A DNA stretch of 10,462 nucleotides, taken from contig CANRGF010000022.1 in assembly GCA_947630075.1 (NCBI GenBank), positions 1-10,462 on the forward strand. The letters run 5' to 3'. Within the stretch, counting starts at the first letter, position 1; the number at the start of each line of letters is the position of its first letter. Position numbers and translations under genes: made by a program. The stretch is from an uncultured Clostridia bacterium (GTDB lineage Bacteria; Bacillota; Clostridia; Christensenellales; UBA1242). Below are positions 1-6,876 of the stretch, piece after piece. The notes beneath the pieces are model-generated. The model saw only the letters and a list, made by a program, of their open reading frames with translations. It was not told the origin of the DNA and ran no database searches.

Positions 1-635
1 GCTTTAATGCGTTTGCCCTTGCCAATGTTGTTTAAATAATTTGTTACAACCGCTCGGCAAAGACCGGCAATAATGTCCTCTTTTTTGTGGCCAATTTGTG
101 CTTTATGCACTAAATCACTTTCTGCAAACACAGTGCAACGTGCGGCGATGTTTGTTGGGTGCTCACTAGTTAGTGCAATTTCGCCAAACTCTTCAACTGA
201 AACGCCTAATCTGTGGGCTTGGCTAGATAAAAACGAGCCTGTGCCTGCCGCACAAAGAGTGTTCATTGCATAATCCACAACAAAGCCATTGTCTATAATT
301 ATAATTTTGCTATCCTGCCCGCCAATTTCAAATATGGTGTTTACATCTGGATAAAGTGTGGTTGTGCCAACCGCGTGCGCAGTGATTTCATTTTTAACAA
401 TGCTTGCGTTTGTCATAACGCCTATAAGTTTGCGAGCACTGCCCGTTGTGCCAACCGACACAATTTGAACATCTTTGCCTTCAAGTTGTTTTTCTAATAC
501 TTTTAACAAACGCTTAACCGCATTCATTGGGTCGCCCTCTGTCCAAAGATATTCGCTTGCTAAAAAATTGTTATTTTCATCAATAACCACACCTTTTGTT
601 GAAATTGAGCCTATGCCTAAATAACCTTTAATCAT
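1..635 (-). CDS. 2-hydroxyacyl-CoA dehydratase activase-type ATPase (BadF/HgdC family), 3' end outside window
   Basis: This is the ATP-dependent, [4Fe-4S]-carrying activase that in characterised relatives (HgdC/CompA) drives one electron at very low potential into a dehydratase or reductase partner. I see 211 N-terminal codons of an ASKHA-fold ATPase. They contain the phosphate-binding loop GIGSISTK (residues 7-14), a second VGTTGSAR loop (61-68), GGQDSK (105-110), NTLCAAGTGSFL (125-136) and RCTVFAESD (166-174). Cys128 and Cys167 sit where HgdC has its two cluster-ligating cysteines (one per subunit pair, bridging the dimer). The ATG directly abuts the upstream stop codon and has AAAGGAGAA before it, so it is co-translated with the COG3581-type gene. 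The C-terminus lies beyond base 1; family members are about 260-330 residues. The partner is probably the COG3580/COG3581 pair upstream. The substrate cannot be read from the sequence. Confidence 0.93.
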   Translation of the reverse strand, partial: MIKGYLGIGSISTKGVVIDENNNFLASEYLWTEGDPMNAVKRLLKVLEKQLEGKDVQIVSVGTTGSARKLIGVMTNASIVKNEITAHAVGTTTLYPDVNTIFEIGGQDSKIIIIDNGFVVDYAMNTLCAAGTGSFLSSQAHRLGVSVEEFGEIALTSEHPTNIAARCTVFAESDLVHKAQIGHKKEDIIAGLCRAVVTNYLNNIGKGKRIK

Positions 636-1742
636 TTAATTCTCCTTTAAATTGGCAAGTTTTTCATTTTCTAAATTGCTATCTTTACGCCTTGCTTCAA
701 CCATATCGTAAAATGCTTCTAACCTTGTTTTAACACCTGTTTCACTTGTTTGGCTATCAAAACTAAAGTGCAATATTGGTATTTGATAATCTTTACTAAC
801 ATTTTGCAAAATTGGCATTGCGTCAAGTTCTGGCGTGCATCCAAAACATTTAACTTGAATTACACCATCCATGCCCTGACGCGCAAAATTCAACGCTTCG
901 GCAACTGTGAAATTTGCGGTTGCACCGATATTATACTTTGCATATTTTTTGGCAACTTTTCGCCTGTTTTTCCACTGATTATGTATTATTGTGTTGGTCA
1001 AATTCATATCCCTAAACACTTCCATGCCCATTTTTGCAAGTTCTTTTTCCATAAAATAGTTTGAAAATGGCTCTTGCACAGTGTAATAATCGCCAACCAT
1101 GCCAACCTTTATGGTTTTTTGCGGTTTGTTGATAGGAATTGCTTTAAATCTTTTTGCATATTCCTTTTTTAGTTTTCTAAACTCTCGCATTGAATTTACT
1201 TCATCTAATTTTTTATTAAATTCTTTATAAGTTTTATCAAAATCGCCATCGTTCACTTCAAAACCAACATTGTGGCGAACGAAATCGTCAAATTCATCAA
1301 TCGTTTTAATAATTGCAATGGTGGTTGGCAGTGCTTTAATTATTTTAAATAATGACGCTTTTGGGTTTACAACTCGCAAATTTTCCATAATAGATTTAGG
1401 GCTTGTCCATTTAACATTTGCCATATTAAAGAAGTGAAATTCGTAGCCCATATCTCTCAAAATTTGTTCGGCTAATTCTCCATAATAATTTAGCCTGCAC
1501 GCACCAAAAATTTGCATTAGGCAATTTGCACCATTGTGCAACGCTTCCAAATAGCAACCCAAACAATATTTAAACGGTGTGCAAACATAATCTGGGCTAT
1601 TTTTTGAGCCTAATTCTAGTGTTTTCTTTGTGATGGGTGGAGGTGTCATATATTTAACATCAAAACCATTTTCAAATAAATATCTAAAAGCGTGGCTATA
1701 ATTTGCCCATTGCGGAAAACATGCAACAATTTCGTTATTCAT
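636..1742 (-). CDS. Cys-rich 2-hydroxyacyl-CoA dehydratase-like protein (COG3581 type), activase partner
   Basis: This 368-residue protein belongs to the group usually annotated as 2-hydroxyglutaryl-CoA dehydratase or acyl-CoA dehydratase activase-related protein (COG3581 type). The start chosen is ATG 1742, which has AAGGAGCGAGCAA before it and overlaps the upstream stop by 8 bp. The longer ORF would add 27 codons lying inside the previous gene. Likely iron-sulfur ligands are Cys54, Cys60 and Cys63 in VCTPFKYCLGC, then Cys74, Cys82, and Cys299/Cys302 in KCFGCTPELDA. A second alpha/beta half starts near residue 210 (IKVGMVGDYY). The C-terminal block DSQTSETGVKTRLEAF resembles DAQDATAGIETRLESY in the upstream gene product, so the two are probably paralogous subunits. 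With the activase it likely forms an ATP-driven low-potential reduction or dehydration system. The substrate is unknown. Family assignment is confident, reaction is not. Confidence 0.85.
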   Translation of the reverse strand: MNNEIVACFPQWANYSHAFRYLFENGFDVKYMTPPPITKKTLELGSKNSPDYVCTPFKYCLGCYLEALHNGANCLMQIFGACRLNYYGELAEQILRDMGYEFHFFNMANVKWTSPKSIMENLRVVNPKASLFKIIKALPTTIAIIKTIDEFDDFVRHNVGFEVNDGDFDKTYKEFNKKLDEVNSMREFRKLKKEYAKRFKAIPINKPQKTIKVGMVGDYYTVQEPFSNYFMEKELAKMGMEVFRDMNLTNTIIHNQWKNRRKVAKKYAKYNIGATANFTVAEALNFARQGMDGVIQVKCFGCTPELDAMPILQNVSKDYQIPILHFSFDSQTSETGVKTRLEAFYDMVEARRKDSNLENEKLANLKEN

Positions 1743-2655
1743 TTGCTCGCTCCTTTTTAAAGTTGATAATATCCACATAACTTTCCAAACGCGTTTCAAT
1801 GCCAGCGGTGGCATCTTGCGCATCCATAGTTAAAAGCAAAATTGGCAAATTTTTAACTTTATGCAAAATCATTTCGTTCACCATGCTATCTGGCCCGCAC
1901 GGGAAGGTGGTTAGAATAACAATGCCATCAACTTTATCTTTATATAGTTCAACTGCACCAACTAAATGTCTGTTGTATGCCCAAGGCAGTGTTTTCGTTA
2001 AATTGTAACTTGCCTTTATGCACTCTTTTGCGTTGAAATATTCCGCTATAATTGGCTCGCAATTCAAACTCTTTAATGCTTTAATTATTGGCTGACCAAC
2101 AAATTCATCGCCAACATTATATGCGTGAGCAACAACCAAAACTTTATTTTTTGTGGTTTCATTAAAGGTTTTTTCTTGCATTTCTTGCCTAAGCATATTA
2201 AAAGTGTCCTGTGCCGACCTTGCTTTTAGATAAGCAATTTTAATGTCTTTACCCTTTAATTTTAAAAATTTGCCCATCTTTAAAAACGCTTTATATTCGC
2301 TAGTGGGCTTGTCCTTTTCTTGGTTATAAAAAAGATAGTTTAAATTGTCATCTCTAAAAGTGTTTTTCACCAGGTCAACTTGCGCCAAAAATTTAGTGCA
2401 CATTCCGCAGCCAAACGCACGCGCCACCCGTGGCAAAAAAACATAATCGCACTTATCTTTTAAATAGTTTATATGCCCCAACAAAATTTTTGTGGGCAAG
2501 CAGGTTTCATCAATGGCAAGATTAGCGCCATTTGACACAATCTCTTTATTTGTTTGTGGGCTAATTAAATAATCAATACCTAGTTCATTAAAAAAGGTGG
2601 TCCAGAGTTTTTCATTTTTATAATATAACAATGCCCGAGGTATGCCAATCTTCAT
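1735..2655 (-). CDS. Cys-rich activase-associated dehydratase-like protein (COG3580 / DUF2229 type)
   Basis: This 306-residue protein is the first gene of the operon. It opens with KIGIPRALLYYKNEKLW, typical of the DUF2229 'CoA protein activase' family found next to HgdC-type ATPases. Conserved-looking cysteines are Cys52 (DETCLPTK), Cys83 and Cys86 (FGCGMC) and Cys253 (TTFPCGPDSM), and these are candidate Fe-S ligands. A second alpha/beta half begins about residue 170 (KVLVVAHAYNVGDEFVG). The ATG at 2655 has AAAAGG about ten bases upstream, a modest site. Transcription should start from the promoter at 2731-2759, and the palindrome at 2709-2724 probably makes it TetR-controlled. In known families such proteins pair with the COG3581 type and an activase. 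Whether this complex handles a hydroxyacyl-CoA or another hard-to-reduce substrate cannot be decided here. Confidence 0.85.
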   Translation of the reverse strand: MKIGIPRALLYYKNEKLWTTFFNELGIDYLISPQTNKEIVSNGANLAIDETCLPTKILLGHINYLKDKCDYVFLPRVARAFGCGMCTKFLAQVDLVKNTFRDDNLNYLFYNQEKDKPTSEYKAFLKMGKFLKLKGKDIKIAYLKARSAQDTFNMLRQEMQEKTFNETTKNKVLVVAHAYNVGDEFVGQPIIKALKSLNCEPIIAEYFNAKECIKASYNLTKTLPWAYNRHLVGAVELYKDKVDGIVILTTFPCGPDSMVNEMILHKVKNLPILLLTMDAQDATAGIETRLESYVDIINFKKERANE

Positions 2656-2708
2656 AAATATTTACCTTTTTGTTTACTTTTGTTAAATTTTATGCTATAT
2701 TTGTTTTA

Positions 2709-2724
2709 GTGATACAATTATCAC
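2709..2724. promoter_or_regulatory. Candidate TetR operator, perfect 6-4-6 inverted repeat
   Basis: GTGATA-CAAT-TATCAC is a perfect interrupted palindrome in the gap between the divergent tetR gene and the dehydratase-type operon. It covers the predicted start point of the minus-strand operon promoter (about +1 to +16) and overlaps the -35 of the candidate plus-strand tetR promoter. A size near 16 bp and this position fit a TetR-family repressor controlling both directions. The sequence is directly visible; its binding by the adjacent regulator is inferred. Confidence 0.6.
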
Positions 2725-2746
2725 AGTAAAATTATATTCATATATT
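2718..2746 (+). promoter_or_regulatory. Candidate tetR promoter
   Basis: On the plus strand there is TTATCA (2718-2723, four of six matches), a 17-base spacer and TATATT (2741-2746, five of six). The -35 lies partly inside the 2709-2724 palindrome, which would give autoregulation. It is weaker than the opposing promoter, as is common for a regulator gene. The call is tentative because the region is AT-rich. Confidence 0.4.
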
Positions 2747-2759
2747 TTCAATTAGTCAA
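2731..2759 (-). promoter_or_regulatory. Sigma-A type promoter of the dehydratase-type operon
   Basis: On the minus strand there is TTGACT (2759-2754), a 17-base spacer, and a perfect TATAAT (2736-2731). Transcription would begin near 2724, leaving a leader of about 70 bases before the ATG at 2655. The palindrome at 2709-2724 lies immediately downstream, so a bound repressor would block initiation. Confidence 0.7.
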
Positions 2760-2804
2760 CAAAAAAGGGTTGAATAAACTCCAACTGTTACAAAGGGAGC
2801 AGAT

Positions 2805-3380
2805 ATGTATCAATTAAACGAGCAAAATAAAAAAAGAATAAGCCAAAGCAATGTTTTTGTGAAGCAATGCATTGTTGACGGCTTATTTAATTTAATGGAA
2901 AATAAAAAATTTGAAGATATAACAATAACTGAAATAATAAAGCGCGCTGGCGTTAGCCGAATGGGGTTTTATAGGAATTATAATTCAAAAGAAGACATTG
3001 TTGAAAAATACATTTTAAAATGCTTTAATGAGACAATAGATGAAATTTTAAAACATAGGAGTTTAAACTTTTCTATAAGCGCAATTATGACCACCACGCT
3101 TGAAGTTTTTCAAAAATATGTTAAATACATTAAAATTTTGTTAAATCAAAATATGGAAATGATAATGCTAAACACTTATCAAAAAGCGTTTTATCAATTA
3201 TATATAAACAAACGCCCTTCTCGCTTGCGAGATTATTCAACCAGAATGTTTATTGGCGAATTGTTTATGCTAGAAATTGCTTGGGTTAGAAACGGAATGG
3301 TGGAAACGCCAAAACAAATGGCGGAAATTTATTATCACATTTTAAAACTGCGCATCAACCAACAAAAGATAGATTTTTAA
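2805..3380 (+). CDS. TetR/AcrR-family transcriptional regulator
   Basis: This 191-residue protein has a TetR-type N-terminal DNA-binding domain. Helix 1 is around residues 14-33, the helix-turn-helix is ITITEIIKRAGVSRMGFYRNY (residues 39-59), and the usual SKEDIVEKYI follows. The rest is a helical, poorly conserved ligand-binding domain, and total length is typical of the family. The ATG at 2805 has a strong AAAGGGAG (2792-2799). It is transcribed divergently from the dehydratase-type operon, and the shared gap holds a palindrome at that operon's start point, so the parsimonious role is a ligand-released repressor of the operon and itself. The inducer may be an acyl-CoA or other pathway metabolite, but nothing in the sequence identifies it. 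It resembles the DhaS-like TetR group in layout only. Confidence 0.92.
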   Translation: MYQLNEQNKKRISQSNVFVKQCIVDGLFNLMENKKFEDITITEIIKRAGVSRMGFYRNYNSKEDIVEKYILKCFNETIDEILKHRSLNFSISAIMTTTLEVFQKYVKYIKILLNQNMEMIMLNTYQKAFYQLYINKRPSRLRDYSTRMFIGELFMLEIAWVRNGMVETPKQMAEIYYHILKLRINQQKIDF

Positions 3381-3408
3381 AAAAGTCGGGATTAAAATCT
3401 CGACTTTT
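3381..3408 (+). terminator. Rho-independent terminator (tetR / convergent gene)
   Basis: A 12-bp stem with one G-T pair (AAAAGTCGGGAT / ATCTCGACTTTT) and a TAAA loop begins directly after the tetR stop codon. The right arm ends in TTTT, and the left arm begins within a run of A, so it can serve both strands. Its right arm overlaps the stop codon of the convergent gene by two bases, so each gene's 3' end is compactly shared. Confidence 0.85.
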
Positions 3409-4360
3409 ATGTATCTTTCTTTAATTTTTCATTTATAAATTTTTCCCAAGCGGTTTCCATCTCTCTATAAGAATTTGTTGAAAAATCAAATGTGGTTTCT
3501 ACTTCACTGTATAAAAACAAATACAAAATATTAAACATGGTTTCTACATTATCATACGGAGTATGAATCTCTAGGTCAATATCACTATATTTTAAATAGT
3601 CTGTATGCTCTGCCACATAATTCAAAACATTTTTAAATATTTCAACAAAAATCTTATTATAATGTAGCGTAAAAACTTCCCCCGACATCAAACATCTTCT
3701 TCTATTACTTCTATTTCCTCTTTTACTTTTATTTGTGAATTTTTTAACTATTCTAAAATACTCATATAAGAAAGCCGCTTGATATTGCACAACAATATCA
3801 GGGTTTGAACAAAAATCAATACGATATTGTAATGTAGCATAGGCATTGCTAGTAAAATCCACAAAATCTTCAATTACAATTTTAGCATAAAGTAAATTAA
3901 AATCTCGTTCAAACGCTTTTTCAAATTCCACGTTCATATTGTCAACTAAATTTTGATCATCCTTAGGATATGTGTTATTCCATAAATTTAATGTGTCAAT
4001 AACTTGCCTTTGCAAAAGTATTTCAGCATCTGTATCTGCATTAATAATAATCCCATCTAAATCATTATCCTCAAAATACATCTCGAATACTTTTCGAATA
4101 CTTATGAAAACAATATTCGTCCCGTATTTATTTCTAAAATATTTTTTATCTGATAATATTACTAGAAATCTCCCCACACTGTTTTTTGCAATCGAAAAAG
4201 ACTCTTTATTGTTTATAGATGTTGATGGACAAAAAATCCAAACATCATTTGCATATAAATCTTCAATTATGTCTAAAAACCTTAATAATAAATCATTATT
4301 TTTAGCACTTGTCTGCCTCACTTGTAAAATAATATCCGTTAAATCATTTAATTTATACAT
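3407..4360 (-). CDS. Uncharacterised protein, N-terminal region possibly SseB-like
   Basis: This 317-residue soluble protein is not firmly recognised. The start chosen is ATG 4360, which has GGAGAA at a good distance. A GTG at 4405 would add 15 residues but has no comparable site. Residues about 20-125 follow the pattern of an SseB N-terminal domain: a helix, a strand WIFCP, a GRFLVILSDKKYF segment where SseB has its 'FTs.ee' motif, and LDGIIINAD where SseB has a 'GivinP' motif. The C-terminal half is helical and contains a basic stretch (KSKRGNRSNRRR) followed by aromatic-rich helices. No signal peptide or membrane segment is seen. The gene is alone between two terminators with its own promoter candidate, and reads as more AT-rich than its neighbours, so it may be a separate acquisition. 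No function is proposed. Confidence 0.6.
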   Translation of the reverse strand: MYKLNDLTDIILQVRQTSAKNNDLLLRFLDIIEDLYANDVWIFCPSTSINNKESFSIAKNSVGRFLVILSDKKYFRNKYGTNIVFISIRKVFEMYFEDNDLDGIIINADTDAEILLQRQVIDTLNLWNNTYPKDDQNLVDNMNVEFEKAFERDFNLLYAKIVIEDFVDFTSNAYATLQYRIDFCSNPDIVVQYQAAFLYEYFRIVKKFTNKSKRGNRSNRRRCLMSGEVFTLHYNKIFVEIFKNVLNYVAEHTDYLKYSDIDLEIHTPYDNVETMFNILYLFLYSEVETTFDFSTNSYREMETAWEKFINEKLKKDT

Positions 4361-4494
4361 AAAATTTTCTCCATTTTTGTAAATTATAAGCCTATCATTA
4401 ACCACATTTTTACGTTTTGCAAGTGATAATAAGTAAACTATTCATTATGCTAGATATCAAAAGTCCGATAACAATGATAATACAACTCTTAAAT

Positions 4495-4523
4495 ATGCTA
4501 GCAATTTTGAGAGTTTAAGTCAA
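4495..4523 (-). promoter_or_regulatory. Candidate extended -10 promoter for the SseB-like gene
   Basis: On the minus strand there is TTGACT (4523-4518), 17 bases, then TAGCAT (4500-4495) preceded by TGC, an extended -10. Initiation near 4488 would leave a leader of about 127 bases before ATG 4360. An imperfect hairpin (arms about 4484-4494 and 4504-4515) overlaps the promoter. The -10 is only four of six, so this is moderate. Confidence 0.4.
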
Positions 4524-4529
4524 ACAAAT

Positions 4530-4559
4530 AAAAAAGCGAAACTTAAAATAAAATTTCGC
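4530..4559 (-). terminator. Rho-independent terminator of the Rho-like / thioesterase operon
   Basis: On the minus strand GCGAAA (4559-4554) pairs with TTTCGC (4541-4536) across a 12-base loop and is followed by TTTTTT (4535-4530). The stem starts inside the last codons of the thioesterase-like gene, so the stop codon lies in the loop. Confidence 0.7.
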
Positions 4560-5259
4560 ATTTAATTATTGGCTTATTATCTTTTTCCAAAACGATGGCG
4601 TCTTTATTCTCGTCTTTCAACTTTAGCACATTTATCACATCGTTTTCAAAAGATTGATTTGCGTAGATAACCTCGATTTCTTTTATTGGCCTTTCTATCA
4701 ACTCGTTGACGCCATAAGTGTTTAACACAAATCTTAGATATTCCAAATTGTTTGTGTGGTGCGACATATCTATGTTGGTTGACCTAATTTTAATTTGCTC
4801 AAACAGAGGCAAATTTGCATAGTCAAACTTAGAAAATTCCAAATCCATTATTGCATTCTCCGGCTGAACGCTATCATCCACACCAACAGTGGCAATCTTT
4901 CTAATTCGCTGGGTGGGAATATCTAGTGCACAACTTTCAACTCGTGCATAAAAAATTGGCTCATTGCTTGCATTTGTGGCAAAGACATCAAAAATTAATT
5001 TCACTAGAGATTTGGCTGAGATGAAACAAGTTACAGTAAATTTTTCATTCCATAAAAATTTCTTGAAAATTTTAACTTTATTTTTAACAAACACCCAAAA
5101 AGCGTTGTATTTATTTTTGGCAGTTATCCCGTCTGCTTTTAAATCTCCCATGAGTTCGGTGATGGCGTCTTGCACGGTCTCGAACACTCCCATGACGGAC
5201 ATACATTCGTCTGCACCTGCCATGCTGGCGCTGACTTTAAACTCTTTTGTTAATTTCAT
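4543..5259 (-). CDS. Acyl-ACP thioesterase-like double hotdog protein
   Basis: This 238-residue protein has the length and two-part layout of bacterial FatA/FatB-type acyl-ACP thioesterases, cytosolic enzymes that release fatty acids from acyl carrier protein. The N-terminal hotdog spans about 1-125, with the long helix around SVMGVFETVQDAITELM. The second begins with the family signature at 163-174, IDMSHHTNNLEY, matching the usual I-D-M-N-G-H-V-N-N-x-x-Y. Asp164 and His168 are present, but the conserved Asn is Ser166. The later conserved Glu region reads EVIYANQS, apparently with Asn in place of Glu. Activity may therefore be altered. The ATG has AGAGGTG upstream and lies 22 bp after the Rho-like gene, so the two are cotranscribed. 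The family call is fairly secure; catalysis is uncertain. Confidence 0.75.
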   Translation of the reverse strand: MKLTKEFKVSASMAGADECMSVMGVFETVQDAITELMGDLKADGITAKNKYNAFWVFVKNKVKIFKKFLWNEKFTVTCFISAKSLVKLIFDVFATNASNEPIFYARVESCALDIPTQRIRKIATVGVDDSVQPENAIMDLEFSKFDYANLPLFEQIKIRSTNIDMSHHTNNLEYLRFVLNTYGVNELIERPIKEIEVIYANQSFENDVINVLKLKDENKDAIVLEKDNKPIIKCEILF

Positions 5260-5281
5260 ATTGCACCTCTTTTTGCGAGGG

Positions 5282-6343
5282 CTAATCCATCTTTACAAAT
5301 TTGCCTTCGTTGATTTTAAAACGTTTATCATAAAGTTTATCAAACATGGACACATTTTTCATCACTGCCCAAATGGTTATTGAACCTAATGCGTTTGTGT
5401 TTTTGGTGAGCGACATTAGCGATTTTGTTTGGTCAAGCGCATTTTCCACTTCTAAAAGGGAATTGACATCGTCAATTACGATCACCACATTGTTGCCCGC
5501 TTCAAACAGGCGTTTGGCACGCTCAATTAGAAGATTTAGCAATCGCTTAGCATTTTCCGCCGAATCGGTGAGGTATGAAACGAACAATTCTGCTCTTTCA
5601 ACTTTTTTTACGAAACCAAGATTTTTTTCTGCAAGCGAAAAGTTCACATAAATCTTTGACGCCCCGCATGAATTTAATAAGTTAATTATTGTCTGGCTGT
5701 TTTCGTTATTATCACTGCCATAAAAATATACGCTCTCACCACGCATCAAACCAAGATTTTGATATTCTGCCGTGCTAAATTGCAATTTTTTGTTTGGCAA
5801 AATATGGCTGAAATCCAGATAATTTTTGCGCTTATAATTAAACTGTGTGATTGGGCGACTATTGATGTTCAACACTTTTTTAACGCATGGCTGATTGTCT
5901 GAAATGCCCAATTCCGCCGTGATTAAATCACCTGTGATGATGCGCGAAGTGAACACCACTTCACTAGGAATATAGACCCAATCATAATTAAATTTGTTTT
6001 GCCTCCACATTAAACCTGTGCCGTTTTGAAGAATTTCAACATATCCAACAACTGTGGTGGAATCTTCAAAAGAAAAGACGGGGCGCTTTTGCTCTAAAAC
6101 GAGCGTGTAAGAAGAATCTCTTTCATACGGCCTAACGGGCTGAGGGTCAAAAAGATTATTTTGTTTTGGAGGACGCCCATGCTTTTGCGAATTCAAATTT
6201 GGTTGGCGTTTGCCCTCTCTAATTTCAATAATTTCAGCAATGAGTTGCTCTTTCTTTTTGCTTGTGGGAGAGGCAACGCCAACTCGCCTAGCAAACTCGC
6301 GCAATGCAAATATGCTCATATCTTCAAGATTTTTATCTAGCAC
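5282..6343 (-). CDS. Rho-family protein with degenerate ATPase domain
   Basis: This 353-residue protein is built like transcription terminator Rho. Residues 3-44 form a Rho_N helix-extended-loop-helix (EDMSIFALREFARRVGV). A linker with basic GRPPKQN follows. An OB-fold RNA-binding segment lies at 98-146 (GYVEILQNGTGLMWR, YIPSEV, ITGD). A RecA-like domain then follows Rho closely: LMRGESVYFYG, ELFVSYLTDSAENAKRL (Rho: VASTFDEPxxRHVxVA), ERAKRLFEAGNNVVIVIDD (Walker B, 286-292) and GSITIWAV. The Walker A loop, normally GKT, reads GSDNNENSQ (209-217), and the roughly 100 C-terminal residues carrying Rho's R-loop and C-terminal helices are missing. It should bind RNA but not hydrolyse ATP. The GTG start at 6343 is fixed by AAAGGAGG seven bases upstream. 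It has its own promoter and precedes the thioesterase-like gene. It is probably a paralog or regulator, not the functional terminator. Confidence 0.82.
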   Translation of the reverse strand: MLDKNLEDMSIFALREFARRVGVASPTSKKKEQLIAEIIEIREGKRQPNLNSQKHGRPPKQNNLFDPQPVRPYERDSSYTLVLEQKRPVFSFEDSTTVVGYVEILQNGTGLMWRQNKFNYDWVYIPSEVVFTSRIITGDLITAELGISDNQPCVKKVLNINSRPITQFNYKRKNYLDFSHILPNKKLQFSTAEYQNLGLMRGESVYFYGSDNNENSQTIINLLNSCGASKIYVNFSLAEKNLGFVKKVERAELFVSYLTDSAENAKRLLNLLIERAKRLFEAGNNVVIVIDDVNSLLEVENALDQTKSLMSLTKNTNALGSITIWAVMKNVSMFDKLYDKRFKINEGKFVKMD

Positions 6344-6375
6344 AGCGAAGCCTCCTTTTGTCTAAATTTATTAAT

Positions 6376-6404
6376 ATTATAGCAAAAAAAAATAGTCTTG
6401 TAAA
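6376..6404 (-). promoter_or_regulatory. Sigma-A type promoter of the Rho-like / thioesterase operon
   Basis: On the minus strand there is TTTACA (6404-6399), 17 bases, and a perfect TATAAT (6381-6376), placed in the gap after mazF. Initiation near 6369 leaves a leader of about 25 bases carrying the AAAGGAGG site of the GTG start. Confidence 0.7.
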
Positions 6405-6426
6405 ATAAATTTCGACAAATTTTAAA

Positions 6427-6774
6427 TTATGCCGTTATCCCAAGACTTATCATAATTGCGATGTCTACCCTTTTCATTGTGTTCTCGTCTATTTGAGTGA
6501 TTTTCTCTTTTAGACGCCTTTTGTCGAGCGTGCGGAGTTGCTCTAAAAGCACCACACTATCTTTTGCAAGATTATATTTATCCTTATTCAGTTCAATATG
6601 CGTTGGTAATTTTGCCTTGCTAAGTTGGCTCGTGATGGCGGCGATAATTACTGTTGGACTATATTTATTGCCGATGTCATTTTGCACCACCAAAACAGGG
6701 CGAACACCTCCCTGCTCGCTGCCAACCACCGGGCTTAAGTCTGCATAAAATATGTCGCCACGAACTACTTCCAT
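6427..6774 (-). CDS. mazF: MazF/EndoA family endoribonuclease toxin
   Basis: This 115-residue protein matches Bacillus EndoA/MazF closely throughout: VVRGDIFYADLSPVVGSEQ at the N-terminus, GGVRPVLVVQNDIGN, AAITSQLSKAKLPTHIEL, and DSVVLLEQLRTLDKRRLKEKIT. Such enzymes cut mRNA at short specific sequences (UACAU in Bacillus) and slow translation. The residues matching the EndoA active site, Arg25 and Thr48, are both present, so it should be active. The ATG at 6774 has AAGGAG close upstream. Unusually, no MazE-type ribbon-helix-helix antitoxin gene is next to it. Upstream lies a 102-base AT-rich gap and then an unrelated-looking 64-residue gene; downstream is the Rho-like operon with its own promoter. 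The antitoxin may be elsewhere or highly diverged. Confidence 0.95.
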   Translation of the reverse strand: MEVVRGDIFYADLSPVVGSEQGGVRPVLVVQNDIGNKYSPTVIIAAITSQLSKAKLPTHIELNKDKYNLAKDSVVLLEQLRTLDKRRLKEKITQIDENTMKRVDIAIMISLGITA

Positions 6775-6876
6775 ACACTCCTTAACGCAAAATTTTCTAA
6801 TTTTTGATAAAAATTTCTAATTTTTTATGCATTTTTTAATGTTTTTTTAAAATTTTGCTAAATTTTCACCGCTTTA

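Noticed and set aside
750..1064. Plus-strand open frame of 104 codons
   Set aside because: It is antisense to the well-supported COG3581-type gene, lacks a ribosome binding site and has no recognisable domain. Other plus-strand frames over minus-strand genes were rejected for the same reason.
1743..1823. Longer N-terminus (27 extra codons) for the COG3581-type gene
   Set aside because: It lies inside the upstream gene. The ATG at 1742 has a strong ribosome binding site and gives the usual short overlap.
4361..4405. GTG start at 4405 for the SseB-like gene
   Set aside because: There is no good ribosome binding site there, whereas ATG 4360 has GGAGAA correctly spaced.
4484..4515. Imperfect hairpin (arms ACTCT.../...AGAGT) between the SseB-like and thioesterase-like genes as a terminator
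   Set aside because: No run of T follows on either strand, and the stem has a bulge. It overlaps a promoter candidate instead.
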